Positions 26,184-34,095 of a stretch of DNA of 64,000 nucleotides are shown here, piece by piece. Under the pieces are notes generated by a model that was not told the DNA's origin, did no database searches, and saw only the letters and a list, made by a program, of their open reading frames with translations. Numbering within the stretch: position 1 is the first letter of the stretch; every line of letters starts with the position of its first letter. This DNA comes from an uncultured Chthonomonadales bacterium (GTDB taxonomy: Bacteria; Armatimonadota; Chthonomonadetes; Chthonomonadales; CAJBBX01). The stretch is from assembly GCA_938005745.1 (NCBI GenBank), contig CALLMM010000050.1, positions 35,059-99,058 of the forward strand, read 5' to 3'. The position numbers were made by a program, and so were the translations under genes.

Positions 26184-26282
26184 GTTTGGGAAATATCCCT
26201 TTGCCTCCTGACTCTGGATCGTAATGAGCACGATGCACAGAGGCGGAGTGTTGGCGGAGAACCTGTGGTTCTCCGTTTTTTT
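26184..26282 (+). ncRNA. Candidate structured small RNA between alr and the glycosidase gene
   Basis: About 100 bases on the plus strand hold three successive stems. The first is GGGA/TCCC (26188-26199). The second is a nested stem with TCTG/CAGA outside and ATCGT/ACGAT inside (26213-26241), optionally closed by CTCC/GGAG (26205-26208 with 26245-26248). The third is a nine-base-pair terminator. Both flanking genes are on the minus strand, so the terminator serves no known gene. I do not recognise an RNA family; it is not 6S, SRP RNA or tmRNA by eye. Confidence 0.45.
26255..26282 (+). terminator. Strong intrinsic terminator on the plus strand
   Basis: A nine-base-pair perfect stem (26255-26263 with 26267-26275, loop TGT) is followed by seven T residues on the plus strand. 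No plus-strand protein gene lies upstream within many kilobases. Confidence 0.85.
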
Positions 26283-27081
26283 ATCTCTTTACCGAACGCA
26301 TGTAGACGGGCAGCAGGCGATCCTTCACCGTTTCATAACGGTTTCGATCCTGATAGATTACCAGTATATTGGTCAATTGTCGCTGGGGATTTACTAGAAT
26401 TTTACCCTTATAATAGACCCCGATAGAGCTGCCGCCATCCAGATTGATTGCGTTTTCAATTCCGAGAGCCTTCATCGCTCCCGCCAAGCGCGACAGATAG
26501 ATCGGCTTGCGCGTGAGAACGATCATCAGCCGGTTGTCTCGCGTGGTTCCAATGGCGATGCGAGGATTGGGGTTGAGCATATGCCGATCCCGGAACCCCT
26601 CTCTGGCAGGCTCGACATAGGCGACGTTGTTCTGAACCAGACGCGGACCCGCGCTCAGAACATAGTCGAAACGGCTCCAGTCCTGCCGGCGATAGGGCTT
26701 CGGGCGAATAAACTTCACATGATTATCTTCGGAGACGCATAGTGCGGTTCCCAGACCGCCAAAGTGAGTGAGTCTTCCCCCGATAACGATGTCCCCGATG
26801 GGGCGAAAGGTTCGGTTGCAGTGAAACGTTCCGGTGATCGCCACCGTCGGGCTGGCGCGCCGGACCATCTGCTGGAACGGCTCCGTATGCCCGGCGCCAA
26901 ACTGATTGAGCATCCCGGTAACCTTTACCTGTGGGCTGTTCATATCCACCGAGATCACTTTCAACGGGACGCCCTGAACTGTGGTACAGTAGTAGTGTAT
27001 CGCCTCTGCCTGAGCCGTTTGCAGGATCAGTACAGTACCCGTTACCATCCAGAACAAGAGCAGCCAGAACCCTCTCCGCAT
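26281..27081 (-). CDS. Exported phosphodiester glycosidase (NAGPA/DUF2233 family)
   Basis: The 266-residue protein has a signal peptide (residues 1-26, LLLFWMVTGTVLILQTAQA). The family hallmark is NLDGGSSIGVYY near the C-terminus, with ITGTFHCNRTF and GDIVIGGRL earlier and a YVLSAGPRLVQN core. Members uncover or cleave phosphodiester-linked N-acetylglucosamine in cell-envelope polymers; bacterial relatives are poorly studied and may act on peptidoglycan or teichoic-like polymers. GAGGGGG lies upstream of the ATG. The stop codon touches the T-run of the plus-strand terminator, so the two transcripts meet end to end. Confidence 0.88.
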   Translation of the reverse strand: MRRGFWLLLFWMVTGTVLILQTAQAEAIHYYCTTVQGVPLKVISVDMNSPQVKVTGMLNQFGAGHTEPFQQMVRRASPTVAITGTFHCNRTFRPIGDIVIGGRLTHFGGLGTALCVSEDNHVKFIRPKPYRRQDWSRFDYVLSAGPRLVQNNVAYVEPAREGFRDRHMLNPNPRIAIGTTRDNRLMIVLTRKPIYLSRLAGAMKALGIENAINLDGGSSIGVYYKGKILVNPQRQLTNILVIYQDRNRYETVKDRLLPVYMRSVKR

Positions 27082-27198
27082 CGTGCGCCCCCTCTATGGT
27101 GAAATTGATTTGATAGAACTGATCAAACAAGAAATCGAATTCATTATGATTCAGATACGTCCAAAATGCACGTAACATTCAAAAAACCGATATTTTAT

Positions 27199-27216
27199 TC
27201 AGGGACTTATCCCTGA
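27199..27216 (+). promoter_or_regulatory. Inverted repeat before the rhodanese ribosome site
   Basis: TCAGGGA-CTTA-TCCCTGA forms a perfect seven-base-pair stem that ends directly at the AAAAGGAG of the rhodanese gene. It could modulate translation or be a protein-binding site. Confidence 0.4.
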
Positions 27217-27233
27217 AAAGGAGACTGAACGGC

Positions 27234-28121
27234 ATGGCGAACCGAGAGACGCTGCGGGAGCAGCACCTTGTAGAGACAGAGTGGCTGGCGAACCGTCTGG
27301 ACGATCCGTCCATTCAGATCGTGGACATGCGCGGTTATGTCCATACGCAGACCGAGCCGGACGGGTATCAGACGGCGCAGTATGTCGGCGCGCCGGAGGA
27401 GTATCAGGCGGGACATATTCCCGGCGCGGTCTATCTGGACTGGACGCACGACATCGTGGATCTGGAGGACCCGGTTCCCGCGCAGATCGCTCCCCCGGAG
27501 CGTTTTGCCGAGCAGATGGGGCGCAGCGGCATCGGGAATGAGACGCTCGTGGTGGTATACGATCATCATAAATCGTCGCAGTTTGCCACCAGACTGTGGT
27601 GGGCGCTACGTTACTACGGTCACCGTAACTGCCGCGTGCTCAATGGAGGGTGGGCAAAGTGGGTCGCGGAGAACCGACCGGTCAGCACGACGCCGGCTGC
27701 GCCGCAACGGCGTGTCTTCACTCCGCGGGTGAATACCGCCTGGCGAATCACGGCGGAGGAGATGCTGAGGGAGATCGGAAACCGTCAGTCTCTACTTCTG
27801 GACGCCCGCGACGAGGGGCAGTATACCGGGCAGATACGGCGCGGTCCGCGCGGAGGACACATTCCGGGGGCGATCCACGCGCCGCGCGGCGATCTGTTCC
27901 TGGCGGACGGAACCTTCGCGGACGACCGGAAGCTTGCCGCCTTCGTTGAGAGGATCGGCATCACACCCGAAAAGCGGTGTATTGCCTACTGCAATGGCGG
28001 GGTCGCCGCGACCTCCCTGCTCTTCGCGCTCTCCCTGCTCGGCTATACCGATCTCTGCAACTATGACGGCTCCTGGAACGAGTGGAGCCGACGCCCGGAA
28101 CTACCCGTGGAGACCGACTGA
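27234..28121 (+). CDS. Two-domain rhodanese sulfurtransferase
   Basis: The 295-residue protein has two rhodanese domains, at about 10-145 and 165-290. The C-terminal active loop is AYCNGGVAAT with Cys253 as the sulfur-accepting residue. The N-terminal copy lacks a cysteine (YDHHKSSQF), as is usual for the structural domain of thiosulfate or 3-mercaptopyruvate sulfurtransferases. EYQAGHIPGAVYLDW is the family motif. The loop sequence beginning CNGG differs from mercaptopyruvate enzymes (CGSG), and thiosulfate is the more likely donor. AAAAGGAG is upstream. Its stop directly abuts the stop of the convergent transglutaminase gene. Confidence 0.93.
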   Translation: MANRETLREQHLVETEWLANRLDDPSIQIVDMRGYVHTQTEPDGYQTAQYVGAPEEYQAGHIPGAVYLDWTHDIVDLEDPVPAQIAPPERFAEQMGRSGIGNETLVVVYDHHKSSQFATRLWWALRYYGHRNCRVLNGGWAKWVAENRPVSTTPAAPQRRVFTPRVNTAWRITAEEMLREIGNRQSLLLDARDEGQYTGQIRRGPRGGHIPGAIHAPRGDLFLADGTFADDRKLAAFVERIGITPEKRCIAYCNGGVAATSLLFALSLLGYTDLCNYDGSWNEWSRRPELPVETD

Positions 28122-30140
28122 CTACCTCCTCTTTCGCAGAACGATCGGCTCTTCGCTGGCTTTCAGGACGCTGTTGAAAAACTGTCTCACCAGCGTATAT
28201 TCGGAGGGGGGGATCCGTCCATTGCGCGTCGCGCTGGACCAGTGAATGGTCAGCGATCCCTCCTCATTGCGGAGGATGCTGCGCTGGAAGTCAAACAACC
28301 TGCTTGAGAGCGAGACATCCTCCGGCAATCCCTCTACTGCATAGTCCTCCGGCAGATGTATGACGGTCTTCGATCGGTCGAGGTTTGGATTTTCGATCAC
28401 GACGGGCCAAATTCTCGTCTCCAGAATGAAGGGATTGCGCGAGGAGTTCTCCGTCAATCCGACGTTCGCAGGCGCCAGCAGCAGGTTTCCCGATCGGCGG
28501 GCGAAATTGGGAGCCGTTACTTTCAGCTGGAGTGTGAACACGCCGTTTTTGTCCGTTCCGTCGGGAATATGGTAGCTCTGAACCGTTGATCCGGTGGAGA
28601 GCATCTGCGCCAGCCCCTGCATGAGCGTCTTTCGCTGATCGGGCGTGAGACTGCGGCTGTAGGCGCGCATCTGCTGACCGGCTCCCCCGCGCATGGTGAT
28701 CTTCGACTCGATGACCGCGCTTCCATCCGGCATGAGCGTTACGATATTCTCGCCGTCGCTGCCGTTCTCTTCCGGCGTGAAGTGGGGGATGGTCTGAAAC
28801 TCCCCGTTTCCCTCGCGCACGATGAAGGCGTCTGCGCCGCGATCCCCTTCAGGGATGTCCCCATAGGCGACCGACTCCGCCGTCGCATCGAGCCAGACCT
28901 GCCTGCCGTCCACCTCCGCTACCGCGATACAGTGATCGAATGCGCTGAGCGTGGGGAGCAGCTTGCGGGTCGGTCTTCTCTCCTGTGAGTAGAGCAGGAC
29001 GGGATGCGCTTTAATCCCTGCCAGATCGAGCATGGTGATCAGCAGGGTGGTCTTATCCTTGCAGTCGCCGTAGAGCCGCTCATACACCTCGCTGGCGGGG
29101 TAGGGACGGAAGGCGGAAAGCCCGAACTCCAGCCCGACGTAGCGCACACGGTTGGCGACCCAGTCGTAGATTGCCCGCGCTTTCTCCGTATCGCTTTTCT
29201 TTCCGGAGATGAGCCTGCTGACCGTCTCCCGGATCGCCCTGCTGGGAACCGCCTGCGGCTTTTTCAGCCTCCAGAACCACTGAGAGATCTCCTGCCAGGA
29301 GTTCAGAGAGGTCGCCTCCATCCAGACCCGCACCTCGCGAAAAGGAGGCATCGCCGGCTCGGTGGGAATGGGAGGGATGTTCTTCATCTCCCACTGGTAG
29401 GTCCGGACGCCGTTCTTTTCCGAGATGCGGGGCTTGAGCGCGCTGGAGTTGTAGACCTGATAACGGATTGGTCGGTTCGACGGGACATGCAGCGTCAGCC
29501 TGCTGACGGCAACGGGATGCAGGTCCGAAAAACCCCAGTACTGCCAGAACTGACCCGGCATAACCAGCGGACGGGTGATCTGCTGGAAGGTGTAGTCTAT
29601 CACACAGTCGTCTTCGATGCCCGGCAGCGAGAAGCCGATCGTCTTGGAGTCGTCATAGATCAGATAGTCGCTGAACCGGGAGGAGATACGTATGTCGGAG
29701 GGCTTGACTTCCAGGATGCGACCGTCTTTTTTGATGGTGCGCGCCTGGAGGATTTTGATGGTTTGATAGCTGGAGTTGAACGACATATTGACCTCCGCCA
29801 TCCGCCGCGCCCGCTCGTTGAAAAGCTTGTAGGAGAGTCGAAACACGCCGACGACCGTGCCGTCCGGCTTGACGGTTACATCTCCCAGATCGAGCAGGCA
29901 GGCATAGTCGCAGTTGGGCCACTCCCGCGCGCTTGGAGCGTTCTGAATCGCCGCCTTCAGGACAGGATCAAGCGTTCTGACAGAGGCGGGGGGCTTCTGG
30001 GTTCTGTTCGGAGAGGGGGGCTTCTGCGTTCTGGCAGGCGCGCCGCCTCTGCCGGACTGTGAAAAGGCAGGCGCAGCGATAACCGCCAGCAGGATGCAGA
30101 GGGAGATGGGAAGAGAGGGTGTGCGAAAACGACCGATCAT
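28122..30140 (-). CDS. Secreted DUF3857 and transglutaminase-like protein
   Basis: The start is ATG 30140 with AGGAG nine bases upstream, giving 672 residues with a signal peptide at 1-28. A short Gln/Pro-rich linker follows, with RTQKPPSPN and RTQKPPASV as a tandem repeat. DUF3857 covers about 75-260. The transglutaminase core has the triad Cys360 (YGDCKDKTTL), His403 (FDHCIAVAEV) and Asp418 (VWLDATAESV), and a DUF3858-like tail reaches the C-terminus. All three residues are present, so the fold may be catalytic. The family is widespread in Bacteroidota and Armatimonadota, with unknown physiological role in the envelope. It is convergent with the rhodanese gene with no spacing. Confidence 0.9.
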   Translation of the reverse strand: MIGRFRTPSLPISLCILLAVIAAPAFSQSGRGGAPARTQKPPSPNRTQKPPASVRTLDPVLKAAIQNAPSAREWPNCDYACLLDLGDVTVKPDGTVVGVFRLSYKLFNERARRMAEVNMSFNSSYQTIKILQARTIKKDGRILEVKPSDIRISSRFSDYLIYDDSKTIGFSLPGIEDDCVIDYTFQQITRPLVMPGQFWQYWGFSDLHPVAVSRLTLHVPSNRPIRYQVYNSSALKPRISEKNGVRTYQWEMKNIPPIPTEPAMPPFREVRVWMEATSLNSWQEISQWFWRLKKPQAVPSRAIRETVSRLISGKKSDTEKARAIYDWVANRVRYVGLEFGLSAFRPYPASEVYERLYGDCKDKTTLLITMLDLAGIKAHPVLLYSQERRPTRKLLPTLSAFDHCIAVAEVDGRQVWLDATAESVAYGDIPEGDRGADAFIVREGNGEFQTIPHFTPEENGSDGENIVTLMPDGSAVIESKITMRGGAGQQMRAYSRSLTPDQRKTLMQGLAQMLSTGSTVQSYHIPDGTDKNGVFTLQLKVTAPNFARRSGNLLLAPANVGLTENSSRNPFILETRIWPVVIENPNLDRSKTVIHLPEDYAVEGLPEDVSLSSRLFDFQRSILRNEEGSLTIHWSSATRNGRIPPSEYTLVRQFFNSVLKASEEPIVLRKRR

Positions 30141-30246
30141 GGTGAGGCTCCTGATAGACTCGACGGTACTGATAGAGCAGTATATCACATCCTGGTCTGA
30201 CGGGGTACCCGATTTGAAATCAAGAGATCTTCTGCTGCAAATCAGA

Positions 30247-30276
30247 CGCGCCCTGTCGCCGGTTTGACAGGGCGCG
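30247..30276 (-). terminator. Terminator-like hairpin downstream of ald
   Basis: An eleven-base-pair perfect stem (30247-30257 with 30266-30276) lies 20 bases after the ald stop. Only a mixed TCTGATTT follows on the minus strand, so termination strength is uncertain. Confidence 0.6.
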
Positions 30277-30296
30277 CAAACCGGCGGGGCGTTACC

Positions 30297-31412
30297 TCAC
30301 CTGAGGAGTTCGTCCACCGGCGTGTAGGGCAGATTATACTGCTCCGCAATGTCCTGGAAACAGACCTGCCCGTGTGCGATATTCAGTCCCATGCGTAGCG
30401 GCACATTATCCAGCATCGCCTGCTTCCAGCCCTTGTTGGCGAGCATACGCAGATAGTGCAGGGTCTCGTTGGTCAGCGCGTAGGTGGAGGTTCCGGCGAC
30501 CGCACCGGGCATATTCGCCACGCAGTAGTGAACGACGCCTTCTTCGATGTAGGTCGGCTGACTGTGCGTGGTGGGACGGGTCGTCTCAAAGCAGCCACCC
30601 TGGTCTACCGCCACATCCACTACCACCGCGCCTCGCTTCATGCTCTTGAGCATCTCCCGGGTGACCAGCACCGGAGCTTTCGCGCCTCGACGCAGCACGC
30701 CTCCGATCACCAGATCGGCATCGCGCAGAAGGCGGCTGATATTCAGGCGGTTGGAGAAGATGGTCGTTACATTGGCGGGCATAATATCGTCCAGATACCG
30801 CAGCCGCTCCAGGTTGATGTCGAGGATGTAGACGTTCGCGCCGAAACCTGCGGCGATCTTTGCGGCGTTCGCGCCGACCACCCCTCCTCCCAGTATCACA
30901 ACGTTTGCAGGGGGAACGCCGGGAACGCCCGCCAGCAGAATCCCGCGCCCCTCCATCGGTATCTCCAGAAACTTCGCTCCCTCCTGGATCGCCATGCGAC
31001 CGGCGACCTCGCTCATCGGCGTCAGCAGGGGGAGCGTCCCGTCGGGCAGCTGGATGGTCTCATACGCGACGCAGACCGCGCCGCTCTCCACCATGGCGCG
31101 GGTAAGCTGTTCGCTGGCGGCAAAATGGAAGTAGGTGAAGACGACCTGCCCGTGCTTCAGCAGGGTATACTCTTCCGGCAACGGCTCCTTCACCTTGACA
31201 ATCAGATCGGCGTCGCGGAAGACGGTGTGCGAGTCCGGGACGATGACCGCGCCCGCTTCGATATACTCCTTATCGGTGATGCCGGTTCCCTGTCCGGCAT
31301 CCCTCTCCACCAGTACAGTATGACCGGATTCGACCAGCGTCTCCGCTCCAGCAGGCACGAGCGCTACCCTGTATTCGTTATCCTTGATCTCTTTCGGCAC
31401 CCCGACGATCAT
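30297..31412 (-). CDS. ald: Alanine dehydrogenase
   Basis: The enzyme catalyses NAD-dependent reversible deamination of L-alanine to pyruvate. MIVGVPKEIKDNEYRVALVP is the family N-terminus, with catalytic-site Arg15. The Rossmann loop is ILGGGVVGANAAKIA, the conserved His and Lys lie in the N-terminal half (TYFHFAA; LIVKVKEP), and KRGAVVVDVAVDQGGC is also typical. The length of 371 residues is normal. AGGAAGGAC is upstream of the ATG. It lies 101 bases after hemB on the same strand; a dyad at 31440-31460 in that gap may be its own operator. It may co-balance NADH with the rex-led operon in front of it. Confidence 0.96.
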   Translation of the reverse strand: MIVGVPKEIKDNEYRVALVPAGAETLVESGHTVLVERDAGQGTGITDKEYIEAGAVIVPDSHTVFRDADLIVKVKEPLPEEYTLLKHGQVVFTYFHFAASEQLTRAMVESGAVCVAYETIQLPDGTLPLLTPMSEVAGRMAIQEGAKFLEIPMEGRGILLAGVPGVPPANVVILGGGVVGANAAKIAAGFGANVYILDINLERLRYLDDIMPANVTTIFSNRLNISRLLRDADLVIGGVLRRGAKAPVLVTREMLKSMKRGAVVVDVAVDQGGCFETTRPTTHSQPTYIEEGVVHYCVANMPGAVAGTSTYALTNETLHYLRMLANKGWKQAMLDNVPLRMGLNIAHGQVCFQDIAEQYNLPYTPVDELLR

Positions 31413-31439
31413 GTGCGTGAGTCCTTCCTGTAGTCGAGC

Positions 31440-31460
31440 AGAACATCATTGGTCTGTTCT
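31440..31460 (-). promoter_or_regulatory. Dyad upstream of ald
   Basis: AGAACA-N9-TGTTCT is a perfect six-base-pair inverted repeat, about 28 bases before the ald start. It could be an operator; the regulator is unknown. Confidence 0.3.
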
Positions 31461-31513
31461 TGCAGCGGGATCGTTTTCTCTAGTTTCATCGGCTGCCGGC
31501 GCAACTCCTGCTC

Positions 31514-32491
31514 TCAGCGCTCCATTCCGCGCTGTACGAACTCCTTCGCATGGTAGGTGAGAATGATGTCTGCGCCTGCGCGCTTGATAGCGGTCAACGT
31601 CTCCGCGATCGCTCGCTCCCCGTCAATCCAGCCGTTCAGAGCGGCAGCTTTCAGCATCGCGTACTCCCCGCTGACATTGTAGGCGGCGACTGGAAGGGAG
31701 AACTGTCTGGAGATGTCCGAGATGATATCCAGACAGGGGAGAGCGGGCTTCACCATCAGAATATCCGCGCCCTCCTCGACATCCATCGCCGCCTCTCTGT
31801 ACGCCTCGCGGCGATTATGCGGGGCCATCTGATACGAGCGGCGATCCCCGAACTGCGGCGCACTGTCCGCCGCCTCGCGAAACGGACCGTAGAATGCGCT
31901 GGCGTATTTGACGGCGTATGCCAGAATGGGCGTATCGGCGAAGCCGGACTGATCCAGTGCGCGACGGATCGCCCCGATGCGCCCGTCCATCATGTCGGAG
32001 GGCGCAATGATGTCGGCTCCCGCCTCCGCATAGACGCAGGCGGCGCGTGAAAGCAGTTGCAGCGTGGGGTCGTTGAGGATCCGATCTCCTTCAACGATCC
32101 CGCAGTGACCGTGTGAAGTGTACTCGCAGAGGCAGACATCCGCGATCAGCAGCAGATCGTTCCCGACAGCCTTTCGCGCCGCGCGCAGCGCCTGCGGAAG
32201 GATGCCCCCGTCGTCATAAGCGCCGGAGCCGGCGGCGTCCTTTTCAGGGGGAATGCCAAACAGGATGACGCCGGGGATTCCCAGCCCGGCAACCTGTTCC
32301 AGTTCACTGCACAGGTCTTGTACACAGAAGCGGTAAATTCCGGGCATGGAGGAGATCTCTGAGGTCTCTGCGTGCGTGACGAACATCGGGTAGATCAGAT
32401 CGTCGCGGGTAACGCGGGTCTCCTGAACCAGCCTTCTCAGAATCGGTGTGGCGCGCAGTCTGCGCGCGCGATAGGCGGGATAGCCGGGCAT
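31514..32491 (-). CDS. hemB: Delta-aminolevulinic acid dehydratase (porphobilinogen synthase)
   Basis: HemB condenses two 5-aminolevulinate molecules to porphobilinogen. The Schiff-base lysines are Lys195 (YAVKYASAFYGPF) and Lys248 (LMVKPALPCLD). Cys120, Cys122 and Cys130 (DVCLCEYTSHGHC) form the zinc site, so this is a zinc-dependent enzyme, not the magnesium-only type. The length of 325 residues is normal. The gene begins six bases after the cobA/hemD stop and is the last tetrapyrrole gene of the rex operon. Unlike many orders it is placed after hemD rather than hemC. Confidence 0.97.
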   Translation of the reverse strand: MPGYPAYRARRLRATPILRRLVQETRVTRDDLIYPMFVTHAETSEISSMPGIYRFCVQDLCSELEQVAGLGIPGVILFGIPPEKDAAGSGAYDDGGILPQALRAARKAVGNDLLLIADVCLCEYTSHGHCGIVEGDRILNDPTLQLLSRAACVYAEAGADIIAPSDMMDGRIGAIRRALDQSGFADTPILAYAVKYASAFYGPFREAADSAPQFGDRRSYQMAPHNRREAYREAAMDVEEGADILMVKPALPCLDIISDISRQFSLPVAAYNVSGEYAMLKAAALNGWIDGERAIAETLTAIKRAGADIILTYHAKEFVQRGMER

Positions 32492-32497
32492 CTTATC

Positions 32498-34060
32498 TTA
32501 TCGGCTCCTTGACGCAAAGTACTCCTCCAGAGCGGCGACCAGTCCGGGGATCGTATGCTCTTGTGCCACGATATCCGGGGAAAATCCCCGCTCCTGAAGA
32601 GAACGGGCGGTGGTCTGTCCTATGCAGGCAAGGGTTACACCCTGCAGCAGCGTGTGCAGATCCGATGACAGAATCTCACAGAAGTGGCGAACGGCGGAGG
32701 AACTGGCAAAGGTGATGACATCTGCGCCGCGCTCCTCCAGCAATGCCGGGATCGCACGTCTGGCGTCGTCATCAGGAAGGGTCTCATAGGCGGTGATCTC
32801 GTCTACGATCGCCCCTCTGTCACGCAGCTGCTCTTGGATCAGGAGGCGCCCCTCCTTTGCGCGTGGAAACAGAACCCTTATCCCCTGCAGGTTCCCCGGC
32901 AGCCACTCCTCCGCCATCGTCTCCGACTGGTACTGCGCGGGAACGTAGTCGGCGAGGATCCCGATCTCTTTCAATGCATCTGCAGTAGCCGAACCGATCG
33001 CGGCGACGGAGGAGCCGTGAAAGAGGCGAGAATCTCTTCCAATCATGCGCATGCGCTCCCGGACGGCAGTGACGGCGTTCACACTGCAGAAGAGAATCCA
33101 GTGGTAGGGAGCGTCGAGGTTGGAGAGAAGCGCGGTGTCCAGAGACGGATTGTCCTCAGGAAAGCGCACCTTCAGCAGGGGAATCTCCAACGGACAGGCT
33201 CCGGATTCCTCCAGCCTGCGCGACAGCGCGCCTGCCTGATCTCTGGTGCGGGTTACCAGAACACGCAGACCGGACAGGGGACGGTTATCGAACCATCGCA
33301 GACGCTCGCGCAGACGAACGACCTCTCCAACGACGATGACTGCAGGGGGACGGATTCCCTCCCTCTCAGCCTCAGACACAACACGGTCCAGCGCGCTGAC
33401 CAGCGTTTTCTGCTGCGGCAGCGTCCCCTCTTGAATGACGGCTACCGGAGTGTCAGGACTTCTCCCTGAACGGATCAGGCTCTGGACAATCCCGGGCAGC
33501 GTCTCGACGCCCATCAGGTAGATCAGTGTGTCGGCTTCAGAAACGGCGGAGATATCCTGAGGGGAGGATGCAGGCTCGGGTGTGTCCTCTCTGGCATGAC
33601 CGGCTGCAATCAGGCATGAGGAGGCGACCCCACGATGCGTAACTGGAATGCCGGCATAGGCGGGAACGGCGATGGCGGAGGAGACGCCTGGCACGATCGC
33701 AAACGAAACGCCGGCTGCCGCGCACGCCAGCCCCTCCTCCGATCCGCGCCCGAATACGAAAGGGTCGCCGCCTTTGAGGCGACAGACGATCCTGCCGCTC
33801 TGCGCTCGCTGTATCATCAGCGCGTTGATTTCGGACTGCTTCATTGCATGTCGAGCAGGCTCCTTCCCGACATAGATCTTCTCCGAGTCCTCCCGGCAGT
33901 GTCGCAGCAGCGCGGGGTGCGTCAGTCGGTCGTAGAGCACGGTGTCGGCAATCTCCAGACATCTTCTGCCGCGCAGCGTGATCAGTTCAGGATCGCCGGG
34001 ACCGGCTCCTACCAGAAAGACAAACCCCTTCTTCTCCCTGCAGCCAGACGTATCTGCCAT
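32498..34060 (-). CDS. cobA/hemD: Fused uroporphyrinogen-III C-methyltransferase and uroporphyrinogen-III synthase
   Basis: Residues about 10-255 are CobA/SUMT: VFLVGAGPGDPELITLRGR opens the SAM-binding fold, CRLKGGDPFVFGRGSEE and VPGVSSAIAVPAYAGIPVTHR are family blocks. Residues about 265-520 are HemD: LRVLVTRTRDQAGALSRRLE and ITFASSSAVRHF. The first half makes precorrin-2 for siroheme or cobalamin, the second closes the macrocycle to uroporphyrinogen III, so one chain makes the intermediate and diverts it. Such fusions are known in Firmicutes and other phyla. It sits between nadB and hemB, with a 35-base gap before and six after. Confidence 0.95.
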   Translation of the reverse strand: MADTSGCREKKGFVFLVGAGPGDPELITLRGRRCLEIADTVLYDRLTHPALLRHCREDSEKIYVGKEPARHAMKQSEINALMIQRAQSGRIVCRLKGGDPFVFGRGSEEGLACAAAGVSFAIVPGVSSAIAVPAYAGIPVTHRGVASSCLIAAGHAREDTPEPASSPQDISAVSEADTLIYLMGVETLPGIVQSLIRSGRSPDTPVAVIQEGTLPQQKTLVSALDRVVSEAEREGIRPPAVIVVGEVVRLRERLRWFDNRPLSGLRVLVTRTRDQAGALSRRLEESGACPLEIPLLKVRFPEDNPSLDTALLSNLDAPYHWILFCSVNAVTAVRERMRMIGRDSRLFHGSSVAAIGSATADALKEIGILADYVPAQYQSETMAEEWLPGNLQGIRVLFPRAKEGRLLIQEQLRDRGAIVDEITAYETLPDDDARRAIPALLEERGADVITFASSSAVRHFCEILSSDLHTLLQGVTLACIGQTTARSLQERGFSPDIVAQEHTIPGLVAALEEYFASRSR

Positions 34061-34095
34061 GTTGCGATTGCCCTGAATTGCGGCATCAACCTGCG

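Noticed and set aside
26281..26290. The 26255-26282 hairpin as terminator of the minus-strand glycosidase gene
   Set aside because: On the minus strand the hairpin is followed by GC-rich sequence, not T residues; the T-run is only on the plus strand.
26223..26400. Small open frame starting at an ATG-like site within the candidate RNA
   Set aside because: It would cross the terminator and run antisense through the glycosidase gene, with no ribosome site.
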